A stretch of 64,000 bases of DNA from Aestuariirhabdus litorea (GTDB lineage Bacteria; Pseudomonadota; Gammaproteobacteria; Pseudomonadales; Aestuariirhabdaceae), in contig NZ_QWEZ01000002.1 of the NCBI RefSeq assembly GCF_003864255.1, positions 248,001 to 312,000 on the forward strand, read 5' to 3'. Below the pieces are notes generated by a model that saw only the letters and a list, made by a program, of their open reading frames with translations, did no database searches and was not told where the DNA came from. The position numbers and the translations under genes were made by a program. Below, in pieces: positions 7,631 to 16,365 of this stretch. Positions within the stretch are counted from its first letter, which is position 1. The number at the start of each line of letters is the position of its first letter.

Positions 7631-9247
7631 ATGAAGTTTCATCAAAGCCTTCAAGCCAAAATTTTTGCCCCTCTTCTTATCATCTTTCTGGTGATCCTTG
7701 GCACCGCCATCTACCAGACCCAAACCGGTCAAAGCCGGCTTGGCCACGAACTGGCCGCCGAGAAGGTCCAGGTAGCCGCCAACTCCTACATCGACCAGAT
7801 CAATATCCTCATGGACCTTGGTGAAATGGGGCTGCGGGAGATCGTACAGGAGAAGCTGACCGCTGAAGAGGGCATTATCGAGGCACATCTGATCCGCTCC
7901 GACCTCATCAACGAGAAGTATGGCCCAGGTAATCCCGACCAGCGGGTCGCTGACGATCTGGACCGTAGGGCAATGGCTGGCGAAACCATCAACCAGCTGC
8001 AGATGGTTGACGGCAAAGAGGTGTTTACCCACATTCGTCCGATCCCTGCCCTGGAGGAGTACCGCGGTAGCTTCTGCATGTCCTGCCATGAAGAGGATGG
8101 CGCCAAGGTGGGGCAGATCCTGGGGGCGGTTCGTATTAGCTACGACCTGAGCGAGGTGAATGACCATATTGCGGACAGCGTCGCCTCAACCACCCTGATT
8201 CAGGTCATCATCTTTATCATCGCCTTTGCGGTGCTGGTGTGGTCCGCGCGCCGTACCGTGACCCAGCCGGTGGAGCTGATTGACCGCGAGCTGCAGGAGA
8301 TCACCAACAACTTCGACCTGGTGCACCGCATCAGCTACCGCAGCAAGGACCAGCTGGGCAGCCTGAGTCACTCCATGAACCGGATGTTGCAGGCCTTCCA
8401 CGGCAGCATCAGTAAAGTGGCCACCGCCACTACCCACATCAGCACCACTTCCAACCAGATCGCCGATCTCGCCCGCTCGACCCAGGAAGCGACCTCCCGC
8501 GAGCACCAGGATACCGAGGTGATCGCAGCCGCCATTGAAGAGATGGAGGCGACCTCCCAGGAGCTCCAGCGTAGCGCCGAGCAAACCGCGCAAAACTCCA
8601 GCGAGGCCGACGCCGCCGCCGGAGAGGCCGACCGCCTCTCTACCGTGGCCACCGCTGAAATCAATGACCTGCAACAGGTGCTGACCAAACTGGAGGATGT
8701 ATCTCGTAACCTCGGTGAGCGCTGCAACAACGTCGGCTCGGTGCTGGTTGTGATCAAAACCATCGCGGAGCAGACCAACCTGCTGGCTCTCAACGCCGCT
8801 ATCGAGGCAGCCCGGGCCGGGGAGTCAGGACGTGGCTTTGCCGTGGTGGCCGATGAGGTGCGTACCCTGTCCCAGCGTACCCACGAAAGCACCGACGAAA
8901 TCGAGTCGATGATCCAGCAGCTGCAGAACGAATCCAGCTCGCTGGTCAACTACATGAACCAGGCCAGCGCCAAGGCCGATAGCAGCGTGGATAAGGTGGC
9001 ACAAACCGTTCAGGCCCTGCACCAGATCACCACCAAGGTATCGGAGATCAACCTCCTGAACGACCAGGTTGCTACCGCCGCCGAGGAGCAGTGTGCGGTC
9101 AGCAGCGATGTCAGCCGCAACATCCACCAGATCCGCGAAGTCTCCGATGGCACCCTGCGCCAGGCCCAACAGTCGGCAGAGGCGGCCGAAGAGCTGCTTG
9201 AGCGGTTCCGGGAGCTGGACGAGGTGGTTCAAAGCTTCAAGCTCTGA
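7631..9247 (+). CDS. Methyl-accepting chemotaxis protein with a c-type heme motif in its periplasmic domain
   Basis: A 538-residue receptor. Start at ATG 7631 has AGGGA upstream; a longer GTG frame from 7583 lacks a ribosome binding site. First membrane helix about 11-28, periplasmic domain 29-187, second helix 188-206, then HAMP and the cytoplasmic signalling rod. The CheA/CheW-binding hairpin tip is intact ([20 protein letters not shown]). The periplasmic domain contains Cys149-Met-Ser-Cys152-His153, an exact CXXCH heme-attachment motif. It follows a segment ([16 protein letters not shown]) typical of periplasmic heme-sensor domains related to DUF3365. This predicts a covalently bound heme used to sense redox potential, oxygen, NO or an electron acceptor. 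Heme attachment is inferred from the motif. Confidence 0.93.
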   Translation: MKFHQSLQAKIFAPLLIIFLVILGTAIYQTQTGQSRLGHELAAEKVQVAANSYIDQINILMDLGEMGLREIVQEKLTAEEGIIEAHLIRSDLINEKYGPGNPDQRVADDLDRRAMAGETINQLQMVDGKEVFTHIRPIPALEEYRGSFCMSCHEEDGAKVGQILGAVRISYDLSEVNDHIADSVASTTLIQVIIFIIAFAVLVWSARRTVTQPVELIDRELQEITNNFDLVHRISYRSKDQLGSLSHSMNRMLQAFHGSISKVATATTHISTTSNQIADLARSTQEATSREHQDTEVIAAAIEEMEATSQELQRSAEQTAQNSSEADAAAGEADRLSTVATAEINDLQQVLTKLEDVSRNLGERCNNVGSVLVVIKTIAEQTNLLALNAAIEAARAGESGRGFAVVADEVRTLSQRTHESTDEIESMIQQLQNESSSLVNYMNQASAKADSSVDKVAQTVQALHQITTKVSEINLLNDQVATAAEEQCAVSSDVSRNIHQIREVSDGTLRQAQQSAEAAEELLERFRELDEVVQSFKL

Positions 9248-9259
9248 TCCAGCTGACCC

Positions 9260-9287
9260 AAAAAAGGCACCTCCGGGTGCCTTTTTT
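9260..9287 (+). terminator. Rho-independent terminator after the chemoreceptor
   Basis: AAGGCACC, loop TCCG, GGTGCCTT followed by TTTT, preceded by an A-tract. The A-tract and T-tract make it potentially active in both directions, serving also the convergent gene at 9313-9867. Confidence 0.92.
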
Positions 9288-9312
9288 ATGACTGCCAGGT
9301 TAGCCCTGGAGG

Positions 9313-9867
9313 CTAATTACTGCGCCGCAGACGATTGCTGTCGCTGTGTTCAAAGCGCTCACCGTAGATATCCAGCAGTGTCGTCTGCTCATACACCAGC
9401 TCATCCCCCTCCAGCCAGAGGCGCCGGTCGAAGGCCAGGGTTTTCGCTTTTTGTTGCATAAAAGGCGACTGAACAATGCCCCACTGCTGATCGCCGGCCG
9501 CTGCCCGTACCTGCAACACCCCGCCATCCGACAGCTGCCCCCCGGCCAGTACGGCCACCCCCCGAGGAATACTGAATGACTGCATCAACAGGCCACTGGC
9601 GCGCTCCCACATCCAGTAGCCCGATTCATTATGGAACACCTCATCGTTACTTTTTCGGCTCACCAACTGGTGGTATCGCAGCGCGACCAGCTCCTGCTGC
9701 TCGGCATTGGTGGTCAGGCCTGCCGCCTCAAACACCAGGGTTTCGTAGTACGCGCTCTGCTCCACTCCATCCGGCTCGGGAGCCCGATCCTGGCCACGAT
9801 CACCATGCCAGCGCCCCAGCAGTGGGGCCAGGGGTCCGTAGTCCAGGTTTTCGCTTTGCATGCTCAT
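9313..9867 (-). CDS. Heme-binding beta-barrel (nitrobindin/THAP4-like, FABP-like) protein
   Basis: About 184 residues. The N-terminal region has the nitrobindin-type GXWXG signature (PLAPLLGRWHGDRG). The remainder alternates short beta-strand segments (ESGYWMWERASGLLMQSFSIPRG, DELVYEQTTLLDIYGERF) as expected for a ten-stranded barrel. Family members bind ferric heme or fatty-acid-like ligands, and some react with NO or peroxynitrite. The start is taken at 9867 because AGGAG lies 7 bases upstream; a longer frame begins at 9888. It converges on the heme-c chemoreceptor gene, which may or may not be meaningful. The family assignment is moderately sure. Confidence 0.72.
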   Translation of the reverse strand: MSMQSENLDYGPLAPLLGRWHGDRGQDRAPEPDGVEQSAYYETLVFEAAGLTTNAEQQELVALRYHQLVSRKSNDEVFHNESGYWMWERASGLLMQSFSIPRGVAVLAGGQLSDGGVLQVRAAAGDQQWGIVQSPFMQQKAKTLAFDRRLWLEGDELVYEQTTLLDIYGERFEHSDSNRLRRSN

Positions 9868-9884
9868 GTTTTCACTCCTGTCAT

Positions 9885-10124
9885 TCATTGTGACCGCTTC
9901 CAGTCCCGCTCGTTAGTCGCTCCGGGAGCACCTGCCCCCATCCTTGCCTTATACAGTGCCATACCGGTTTCATCTATCAACCCCTCCCGGTCAGTGCTAC
10001 CCCGATCGAGAGCGTAACCGTAGGTGTCATTGATGTATGCGCAGTGGTCGATATCATAACAGGGCATCACCCCTTCGCGCGGATTACGCTCGCAGGGCTG
10101 GAGCGGCTTGGCGACAAGGGAAAT
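9885..10124 (-). pseudogene. Decayed GGDEF (diguanylate cyclase) fragment
   Basis: The open frame reads ...CERNPREGVMPCYDIDHCAYINDTYGYALDRG..., which parallels the hallmark DIDHFKxINDTYGHxxGD segment of GGDEF domains. After only about 13 residues it jumps to DETGMALYKARMGAG, resembling the ADxALYxAKxxGRN end of the same domain. The middle of the domain, including the GG(D/E)EF active site, is missing, and there is no start codon with a ribosome binding site in front. I read it as the relic of a diguanylate cyclase after internal and 5' deletion. It lies between a nitrobindin-like gene and a solute-binding protein on the same strand. Confidence 0.6.
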
Positions 10125-10144
10125 TCAGCTCGTCAGGAGGCTTT

Positions 10145-10900
10145 TCAGCGCTTCAGGTAGTGGTCGATGATCTGTTGGTAACGGCCGTTTTCACGCAGCA
10201 TCCTTAGCCCTTCGTTAAAGTCGTCCCGGATCGCTTCATCCCTGAACGCCACCTTATAGTGGGTCGGTGGAAACAGGGCATGCACCCTGACCTCTGCCAG
10301 CTGATCCCCTTCGCGCTCCGCCTCCTTGCTGTAATACTCGAATATATGGCGTTCCAGTACGACCAGGTCGACCCGTTGCCAGTACAGCATGCGAACCTGG
10401 GAGAGCTGATTCGGAATCTCCTGATACCGCGCTGAGGCCTTTGCTGCCGCCGCGAACTCGTTGCCCAATAGCAGCCGTGCATTAGGGAACGCCAGCACAG
10501 AAAGCCTCTGCTTGGAGATATCCTCCATCCGGGTCACGTGCAGGTTTTTCGTGGCCAGGCTCACCCCGACATTGTGAAAGGTCACGTGGGAGTCGGAAAA
10601 ATGAACCCCTTCAAGCCCCAGTTTTTCATTGGACAACAATACGCCATCAACGGATTGGGATGACAGCTGTTGCTTCAGTCGGGTATAGGGCAGGTATACA
10701 GGCACCAGTTGATGTCCCCTGTAGGCCAACGCTTCACGCACAATATCCAGTTCAATACCCCGGTTATCTTCGGCGATCGCCCAGGGCGAGATGCGGGATC
10801 GCACCCCCATTCGCAACTCTGCTGCAACGCTGACGCCCATCTCCAGCATCAGGCCCAATACCAGGGTCCATACCAGCCCCCTTACACTGCGCTGCCCCAT
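10145..10900 (-). CDS. Periplasmic solute-binding protein, family 3 (SBP_bac_3)
   Basis: A 251-residue exported protein. A signal peptide (residues 1-28, hydrophobic core LVWTLVLGLMLEMGVSVAA) precedes a bacterial extracellular solute-binding fold: LRMGVRSRISPWAIAEDNRGIELDIVREALAYRG at the N-lobe, and the closing IRDDFNEGLRMLRENGRYQQIIDHYLKR typical of the family end. No ABC permease or ATPase lies nearby, so it may be a stand-alone binding or sensing protein. Start chosen at ATG 10900 with GGGGGA upstream; alternatives are GTG 10912 and TTG 10918. The GGDEF relic immediately downstream may once have been its signalling partner. Ligand unknown. Confidence 0.8.
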   Translation of the reverse strand: MGQRSVRGLVWTLVLGLMLEMGVSVAAELRMGVRSRISPWAIAEDNRGIELDIVREALAYRGHQLVPVYLPYTRLKQQLSSQSVDGVLLSNEKLGLEGVHFSDSHVTFHNVGVSLATKNLHVTRMEDISKQRLSVLAFPNARLLLGNEFAAAAKASARYQEIPNQLSQVRMLYWQRVDLVVLERHIFEYYSKEAEREGDQLAEVRVHALFPPTHYKVAFRDEAIRDDFNEGLRMLRENGRYQQIIDHYLKR

Positions 10901-11051
10901 TCGTTCCCCCACCGTCAACGACGCTGCCTGCCCACCTATTCAAGCACAAAAACCGCCCTTTCACCCCGCCCCCGGCTGGCGGCACTCCCGGCAACTGATT
11001 ACCATAGGGGCCCAATCCAACACAGCCTTTCATTCTGCCCCCGGATACCCC

Positions 11052-12200
11052 ATGAGCGATTTTGACCGCCCCATCGACCGCCGCTTTACCCACAGCCTGA
11101 AATGGGAAAAGTATGGCGATAAAGACATTCTCCCCCTGTGGGTGGCCGACACCGATTTCATGGCGCCGCCGGCTATCATAGCCGCGCTTCACGAGCGGAT
11201 AGAACATGGCGTTTTTGGTTATACCCTGGTCTCGGATGAGCTGGAGGCGATCATCGCCCAGCGCCTGCAACAACGCTACCGGTGGACCATCCGGCCGGAC
11301 TGGCTGGTGTGGATGCCGGGGATGGTCAGCGGGCTTAATATCGCCTGCCGCGCCACCGGCCAGTCCGGCAGCGGCGTCATCAGCCCCAAGCCGGTTTACC
11401 CTCCCTTCATGTCCGCTCCCAGCCTCTCCGACCGCCAGCTGATCAGCACCCCGATGGTTGCCGACGGTGATCGCTGGGTCATCGACTTTGATGCCCTGGA
11501 GCAGGCGATCACGCCCGCCTGCGAGTTACTGCTGTTCTGCAACCCCCATAACCCCGGCGGCACCGTCTACCGGCGCGAGGAGCTGGAACGGCTGCTGGCA
11601 ATCTGTACGCGTCACGACCTGGTTCTGTGCAGCGACGAGATCCACTGCGACCTGATTCTGGAGCCAGGTATCGAACATATTCCGCTGGCGTCACTCGACC
11701 CGGAGCTGGCCAAACGCACCATCACCCTGATGGCCCCGAGCAAGACCTACAACATCGCCGGCCTGGCCTGCTCCTTTGCGGTCATCCCCGACCCGGCGCT
11801 ACGCGCCCGCTTCCGCCGGGTAATGAAGGGGATAGTGCCCGATGTCAATCTGCTGGGCCTCACCGCAGCGCTGGCCGCCTATCGCGATTGCGAGCCCTGG
11901 AGCCAGCAGCTGCTGGCCTACCTGCGGGGTAACCGGGACTATCTCGTGGAAGAGATCAATCGCATCCCCGGCCTCAGCCTGCGCCCCTTCGAGGCAACCT
12001 ACCTGGCCTGGATCGACGTATCGGCGCTGGCGCTGGACAACCCTCCTGCGTTTTTCGAGGCCGCCGGGGTCGGCCTCTCGCCGGGCGCGGATTTTGGCGA
12101 TGCGCGCTTTATGCGCCTCAACTTCGGCTGCCCACGCACCACACTGGAAACCGCCCTGTCGCGTATTCGCGCTGCCATCGAGGGGCGCGTCCAGGGGTGA
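11052..12200 (+). CDS. PatB/MalY-family PLP-dependent C-S lyase (cystathionine beta-lyase type)
   Basis: A 382-residue fold-type I aminotransferase-like enzyme of the usual PatB length. The N-terminus (FDRPIDRRFTHSLKWEKYG, then LPLWVADTDFMAPPAI) is diagnostic of the PatB/MalY group. The catalytic lysine is Lys231 in MAPSKTYNIAG, and CNPHNPGG and CSDEIHCDL are the cofactor-contacting motifs. The family cleaves cystathionine or cysteine conjugates to thiol, pyruvate and ammonia. Start is ATG 11052; the same frame is open upstream to 10791, but that part is not conserved-looking. It converges on an SDR gene with only one base between the stop codons. Confidence 0.92.
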   Translation: MSDFDRPIDRRFTHSLKWEKYGDKDILPLWVADTDFMAPPAIIAALHERIEHGVFGYTLVSDELEAIIAQRLQQRYRWTIRPDWLVWMPGMVSGLNIACRATGQSGSGVISPKPVYPPFMSAPSLSDRQLISTPMVADGDRWVIDFDALEQAITPACELLLFCNPHNPGGTVYRREELERLLAICTRHDLVLCSDEIHCDLILEPGIEHIPLASLDPELAKRTITLMAPSKTYNIAGLACSFAVIPDPALRARFRRVMKGIVPDVNLLGLTAALAAYRDCEPWSQQLLAYLRGNRDYLVEEINRIPGLSLRPFEATYLAWIDVSALALDNPPAFFEAAGVGLSPGADFGDARFMRLNFGCPRTTLETALSRIRAAIEGRVQG

Positions 12201-12201
12201 A

Positions 12202-12969
12202 CTACAACGCGCAGTAGCCGCCGTCCACCTTGATCTCGGCACCGCTCATATAGCTGTTATCCGGATGGCAGACCATCAGCATGGCGCTGACCACTTCGTG
12301 GGCCGTTGCGGCTCGGCGCAAAGGGGCCGGTGCGGTCAGGCGCGCCAGCGCCTCCTCGCGGTCAGGCATCAACGCCAGCGTACGCTCCAGCATGTCCGTT
12401 TGGGTGATGAAGGGGCACAGCGCATTCACGCGCACGTTGCTCTTTCCATACTCCACCGCCGCCGACTTGGTCAATCCGATCACCGCGTGCTTGCTGGCGG
12501 CATAGTGGGACATGGTGGGTGCCCCACCCAGCCCCGCCACCGACGACACATTGAGGATCACGCCACCGCCCTGGGCAACCATCTGCGGCAGCTGCTGTTG
12601 CATACAGAGGAAAACGCCACGCACGTTAACCGCCATGGTGGTATCGAACGCCTCCAGGGTCACCTCCGCCAGCTTGGCATGGCTCAGCTCGACCCCCGCA
12701 TTGTTGATGGCGATATCCAGTCGGCCAAAGCGGTCGACCACGGCATCAACAAAACGGCTGACCTGGTCCGGCTCGCGCACATCGCAGGGCACCGCCACCA
12801 CCTCGGCTCCCGCTTCACGAATCTGCTCCGCGCAAGCGTCCAGTGCCGACTGATCAATATCGCTGATCCCCAGCCGCGCGCCCCGGGCAGCAAACTGTAG
12901 AGCGGCTTCGCGCCCGATGCCATTGGCGGCTCCGGTAATCAGTACGACCTTACCTTGAAAATCACTCAC
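12202..12969 (-). CDS. Short-chain dehydrogenase/reductase (SDR)
   Basis: A 255-residue classical SDR. The cofactor glycine motif TGAANGIG is at residues 12-19, NNAG at 89-92, and the catalytic Ser143, Tyr156 and Lys160 (YAASK) are all present. The C-terminal AEIKVDGGYCAL is typical of hydroxysteroid/glucose-dehydrogenase-like members. Asp37 in ISDID suggests NAD preference. Translation starts at GTG with AGGAG six bases upstream. Substrate cannot be inferred; the neighbouring C-S lyase is convergent and gives no pathway clue. Confidence 0.92.
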   Translation of the reverse strand: MSDFQGKVVLITGAANGIGREAALQFAARGARLGISDIDQSALDACAEQIREAGAEVVAVPCDVREPDQVSRFVDAVVDRFGRLDIAINNAGVELSHAKLAEVTLEAFDTTMAVNVRGVFLCMQQQLPQMVAQGGGVILNVSSVAGLGGAPTMSHYAASKHAVIGLTKSAAVEYGKSNVRVNALCPFITQTDMLERTLALMPDREEALARLTAPAPLRRAATAHEVVSAMLMVCHPDNSYMSGAEIKVDGGYCAL

Positions 12970-13095
12970 GGCTTTCTCCTGTCGATTCCTCTCCCCCGCG
13001 CCACGCAGAGGCTTTAGCCCATGCTAGCCAATCGCCAGTGGGTCGCCTATCAGCAGCAGAGGGGAAAATGACAGTCCATTAGTTTGCTGAATGGA

Positions 13096-14766
13096 TTAAT
13101 CGTAAGAGGCCAGCTTTCGCTCCAGTCCACTCCAAAGTTCATCCTCGGGTGACAGCGCAAAGACCTGCACCTCCTGTTGACGACCGCGCACCGGCAGGGT
13201 GTGGATCCACTTCTCATCCAGGCCCAACCCCGCCATCTGCGCCAGCTCCCGGGAGATCACCAGAGTCTTGCCCAGCGTTTTGCACGCCTGCTCCAGTCGT
13301 GCGGCGCTGTTGACGGTGTCGCCCACCGCCGACAGAATCGGCGAGGCCGGCGGCCCCATGGTGCCAACGATAGCGTTACCACAATGGACCCCCACCCCCA
13401 TTTGCAAAGGCTCTCGCAACTCGGCCTCCAGCCTCTGGTTGAGACTGTCGAGCCCCTGTTGCATCGCCATGGCGCCCCGCAGTCCGTCACGGCAGGCCCG
13501 CGCGAGGTCGCCCTCGATACCGTACAGCGCCATCAGTCCATCGCCGTTGAACTGCGCGTAATGACCCCGGGTCTTCTCCAGCGCTTGCGCCAGCTCGGCA
13601 AAAAACTGGTTGAGGATAAAGACCACGTCGTAGGGTAAGCGCTGTTCCCCTAGCGCCGTGGAGCCACGCAGGTCCGCAAACAGCACCACAACGCTTTTTT
13701 CAAACCCCGCTACGCCGCCGGGGCGGTTCATCTGGTGCAGCCCACTCCCCGGTTTGAGAAGGGGTTCGATACTGAGGGAGTCGGTCACCCTCAGCTGGCA
13801 GGCCAGCCGCACATCCTCCCCTGCGCCTATACTTTCGAGAACCCGATGCTCGGCGGCCGAGCGGGGGGGCAGATTGGGGAAGCCATCCCTCACCCGAACC
13901 CGGCAGGTGGTACAGCGCCCTCGCCCACCACACACCGCCGAGTGGGGTATCCGGTGCTGGCGCAACAGTTCCAGCAAGGTCATGCCCGGTACCACCTTCA
14001 GGACTCCCCGCTGGGGATGGTGCAACTGGATACTGGTGCGCTTTGTACGCCGGTAGAGACGAACCCCATGGAACAAAACCACCCCCAGCAACAGCCCCCA
14101 GAACAGGTTTTCCAGCCACAGGCTGGTGTGATTGGCCCACGCGACCGCTCCCTCATGACCGGTCGCGACCCGGACCCAGCGGGCCGACAGGTCGACGCTG
14201 CCGACATCTGCAACCGCCCGGTAAAAGCCCAGTAGTGCCAGGATGGGCAGTAGCAGCGCCAGCAACTGCCACAGGAGTTTGCTACGCTGGTACCCCTGTC
14301 GCACACGCAACCAGTAATGCAACCCCACCGCCAGGTGGCTCCAGACGATCAACAGCAGCAGAGTCTGCTTGACCATCAGCCCTTCGGTATTGCCCATCGA
14401 GGCCAGGGCCCATCCATACCCCCCCTCCACCGAGGGCAGTAGGGCGGGTAACAGCCGGGCGCCGACAATGTGGGGAATCAGAAGAAGCGGGATACTCAAC
14501 CCCAGCAGGTACTGGGCAATCTGCCACCAGGGCATATTCCAGGTGGTACGGCGGCAAAAGGCGACAAAGGCCAACAGGAAGTGGGTCAGCAGCGCACCGT
14601 AGAGCAGCACCAGCATCGGCCAGCTGTGCCAGATGGGCGCCAGCGCGAGTTGCATGGCCTCCATAGCCGGCAACCCTATGAGCCCCAGGCTGTGGTTGAG
14701 CAGGTGCAGGATGACAAAGAGTGCCACCACCAGCGCCGACCCCAACCTCAGGTTTCTTTCCAGCAT
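13096..14766 (-). CDS. Membrane-anchored 2Fe-2S ferredoxin / class III adenylate cyclase fusion
   Basis: A 556-residue three-part protein. Residues 1-240 form a membrane domain of about six helices, with histidines in or near helices (His21, His25, His62, His144, His150) that could be cytochrome-b-like. Residues 245-340 are a plant-type [2Fe-2S] ferredoxin domain with Cys279, Cys285, Cys288 and Cys323. Residues 355-540 are a class III nucleotidyl cyclase: metal-binding Asp365 (FADLRGST) and Asp409 (NGDG), and transition-state Asn486 and Arg490 (GDTVNSAARL), all intact. It should make cAMP, with activity probably linked to the redox state of the cluster. Start at ATG 14766 (GTG directly before it is possible); a longer frame to 14850 lacks hydrophobic or conserved character. 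Confidence 0.9.
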   Translation of the reverse strand: MLERNLRLGSALVVALFVILHLLNHSLGLIGLPAMEAMQLALAPIWHSWPMLVLLYGALLTHFLLAFVAFCRRTTWNMPWWQIAQYLLGLSIPLLLIPHIVGARLLPALLPSVEGGYGWALASMGNTEGLMVKQTLLLLIVWSHLAVGLHYWLRVRQGYQRSKLLWQLLALLLPILALLGFYRAVADVGSVDLSARWVRVATGHEGAVAWANHTSLWLENLFWGLLLGVVLFHGVRLYRRTKRTSIQLHHPQRGVLKVVPGMTLLELLRQHRIPHSAVCGGRGRCTTCRVRVRDGFPNLPPRSAAEHRVLESIGAGEDVRLACQLRVTDSLSIEPLLKPGSGLHQMNRPGGVAGFEKSVVVLFADLRGSTALGEQRLPYDVVFILNQFFAELAQALEKTRGHYAQFNGDGLMALYGIEGDLARACRDGLRGAMAMQQGLDSLNQRLEAELREPLQMGVGVHCGNAIVGTMGPPASPILSAVGDTVNSAARLEQACKTLGKTLVISRELAQMAGLGLDEKWIHTLPVRGRQQEVQVFALSPEDELWSGLERKLASYD

Positions 14767-14903
14767 CACCTCGATACCCTCTTTTCTCTGGCAGCTGCGG
14801 ACTCTATCACCGGTATAGCGGTATCTACGTCTAGGCGCACCCTTCGCCAATGACTACTATGGGCATTAGAGCGGCACCCGCACCAAAGCGCAAGGAGTGA
14901 CCC

Positions 14904-15266
14904 ATGGATCAGAAACCCAGCCATCAACCCGAACCCGCCAGCGGCGCAAAGTCACCGGGGCTCAGGGACCTACTATTCCGGCGCATCCGCTACGAACGTT
15001 ATAAAGAGGTCCCCCTGCACCGCAACAAATACGTCGCGCTGCTGGCCTCCTTTGCCATCAGTCCGCTGATCGGGCTTTACCTGATGGCGACCGGCCTTTT
15101 TTCTGACGATAGAGGTCAACCCCGCCCGGCCGGCTGGGGTATCAAAGCGGCGATCCTGGCCCTCAACCTCTGGTTGGTGTTCTGCGTTGCCACCCAGAGC
15201 GGCCTTTACCGCTATGGTTACCTGTCGGTACCCACGCCGCCACCCGCGGTACAGCAGCAACCCTGA
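14904..15266 (+). CDS. Small membrane protein of unknown function
   Basis: A 120-residue protein with a good ribosome binding site (AAGGAG, seven bases before ATG). The first 40 residues are basic and hydrophilic (RDLLFRRIRYERYKEVPLHRNK). Two hydrophobic helices follow, at about 44-65 and 80-98. A short proline-rich tail (PTPPPAVQQQP) ends the protein. Transcribed divergently from the ferredoxin-cyclase gene 137 bp away. I do not recognise the family. Confidence 0.65.
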   Translation: MDQKPSHQPEPASGAKSPGLRDLLFRRIRYERYKEVPLHRNKYVALLASFAISPLIGLYLMATGLFSDDRGQPRPAGWGIKAAILALNLWLVFCVATQSGLYRYGYLSVPTPPPAVQQQP

Positions 15267-15326
15267 GATCCCTCGCCGGTGATTCTGAAGGGAGAAAAAA
15301 GTTTTCAGCGCAGCATAAAAATAGGG

Positions 15327-15354
15327 TTGACAGTGAAACCGCCCTCTATATAAT
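15327..15354 (+). promoter_or_regulatory. Consensus sigma-70 promoter of tRNA-Leu
   Basis: A perfect -35 hexamer TTGACA (15327-15332) and perfect -10 hexamer TATAAT (15349-15354) are separated by 16 bases, placing the start about five bases before the tRNA. Confidence 0.85.
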
Positions 15355-15365
15355 TGCGCCCACTT

Positions 15366-15450
15366 GCCGAAGTGGTGGAATTGGTAGACACGCAGTGTTC
15401 AGGTCGCTGTGCCTTCGGGTGTGAGAGTTCGAGTCTCTCCTTCGGCACCA
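15366..15450 (+). tRNA. tRNA-Leu (anticodon CAG)
   Basis: An 85-base class II tRNA with an acceptor stem GCCGAAG/CTTCGGC, anticodon stem CAGTG/CGCTG with loop TTCAGGT (anticodon CAG), a long variable arm (TGCCTTCGGGT), and T arm GAGAG-TTCGAGT-CTCTC. The terminal CCA is encoded. It stands alone, with its own promoter and terminator. Confidence 0.97.
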
Positions 15451-15454
15451 ATTC

Positions 15455-15489
15455 AAAAAAGGGGAATCGCCATGCGATTCCCCTTTTTT
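15455..15489. terminator. Terminator between tRNA-Leu and the PilZ gene
   Basis: AAAAAAGGGGAATCG, loop CCATG, CGATTCCCCTTTTTT: a 15-bp perfect inverted repeat with flanking A and T tracts, suited to terminate from both sides. Confidence 0.93.
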
Positions 15490-15517
15490 ATTGCCCGCTC
15501 TCCGGCGGCATCGCAAG

Positions 15518-16294
15518 CTACTCCAGATCAAACGCCTGCTGATGATGGTTGCGCCGCTGCTCTCGCTGCAAGGTCGCGATGTAGCGATCCAGCTTGGTCT
15601 GCAGCGCCGAATCCACACCCACCAGCTCACAGCCTAATATCGTATGCAGGTAGGGGCGGCGCGCATAACTGCTGTTGCAGATCCGCAACTGGCAGCGAAT
15701 GCGACTCTCCTCCAGGGTAAAGCGAACATCGGGAATCAGAGTGCCAGGCCCCAGCCCTTCCAGGCGCGACCCGCCAACATGAATGCGGACCCCGCTGGAG
15801 GAGATATCCACAATAACGCCGCTGAGGGAGACGCCGCCATACCCCCCCAGCATGACGGGCATACGTGACGCCGCAGGCACCTTGACCCTATAGGCGGCCC
15901 GGCGCTGGTGATGCTCGACATAGTCGGGCACCGTCAGCCGGTACACCGGAAAGCCGTCATTCTGCTCCTCACCGATAAGGCTGGCGGAGAAGCTGATGTT
16001 GTACCCCCCCTCACGGCAGTCGATATCAAACCGGCGCCCCTTGCTCAGGCGCAGTTCATCATTACCGGGAAACAGCTCATCAATCAGGATGCTGTCCTCC
16101 TCCACCGCCAGCACCAGGCTGCGGAAGTGTCGGTCACTTCCCTCAAGGCTCACCTCAATAAAGGTATGGTTCTGGCTCAGGCGTTTGAGCAGGGCACGAC
16201 CCTCCTCACGCTGCTGCTTAGCCTCGCTGTCCTGATTGCGTTTAAATAACCAATCGAGCATCCCGACCTGTTCCTGTTCCCCGATGCGGAGCAT
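15518..16294 (-). CDS. YcgR-like PilZ-domain c-di-GMP effector
   Basis: About 258 residues. An N-terminal YcgR-type beta domain (FIEVSLEGSDRHFRSLVLAVEEDSILIDELFPGND) is followed by a PilZ domain. The PilZ domain has the c-di-GMP-binding motifs QRRAAYRV (RXXXR) and VDISSSGVRI (DXSXXG) and a C-terminal LGCELVGVD. YcgR-type proteins bind c-di-GMP and brake the flagellar motor or alter motility. The start is uncertain: ATG 16294 has TAGGG upstream, ATG 16261 (MLDWLFKRN) is possible, and a GTG at 16321 extends the frame. Not linked here to flagellar genes except the distant FliL-like gene. Confidence 0.87.
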   Translation of the reverse strand: MLRIGEQEQVGMLDWLFKRNQDSEAKQQREEGRALLKRLSQNHTFIEVSLEGSDRHFRSLVLAVEEDSILIDELFPGNDELRLSKGRRFDIDCREGGYNISFSASLIGEEQNDGFPVYRLTVPDYVEHHQRRAAYRVKVPAASRMPVMLGGYGGVSLSGVIVDISSSGVRIHVGGSRLEGLGPGTLIPDVRFTLEESRIRCQLRICNSSYARRPYLHTILGCELVGVDSALQTKLDRYIATLQREQRRNHHQQAFDLE

Positions 16295-16365
16295 AGATTG
16301 CCCTAAGGTTAGCTGATCCACCGGGCACTGAATAGTTATCGGCCTGCGGTGCCTCCCCTTGAGGC

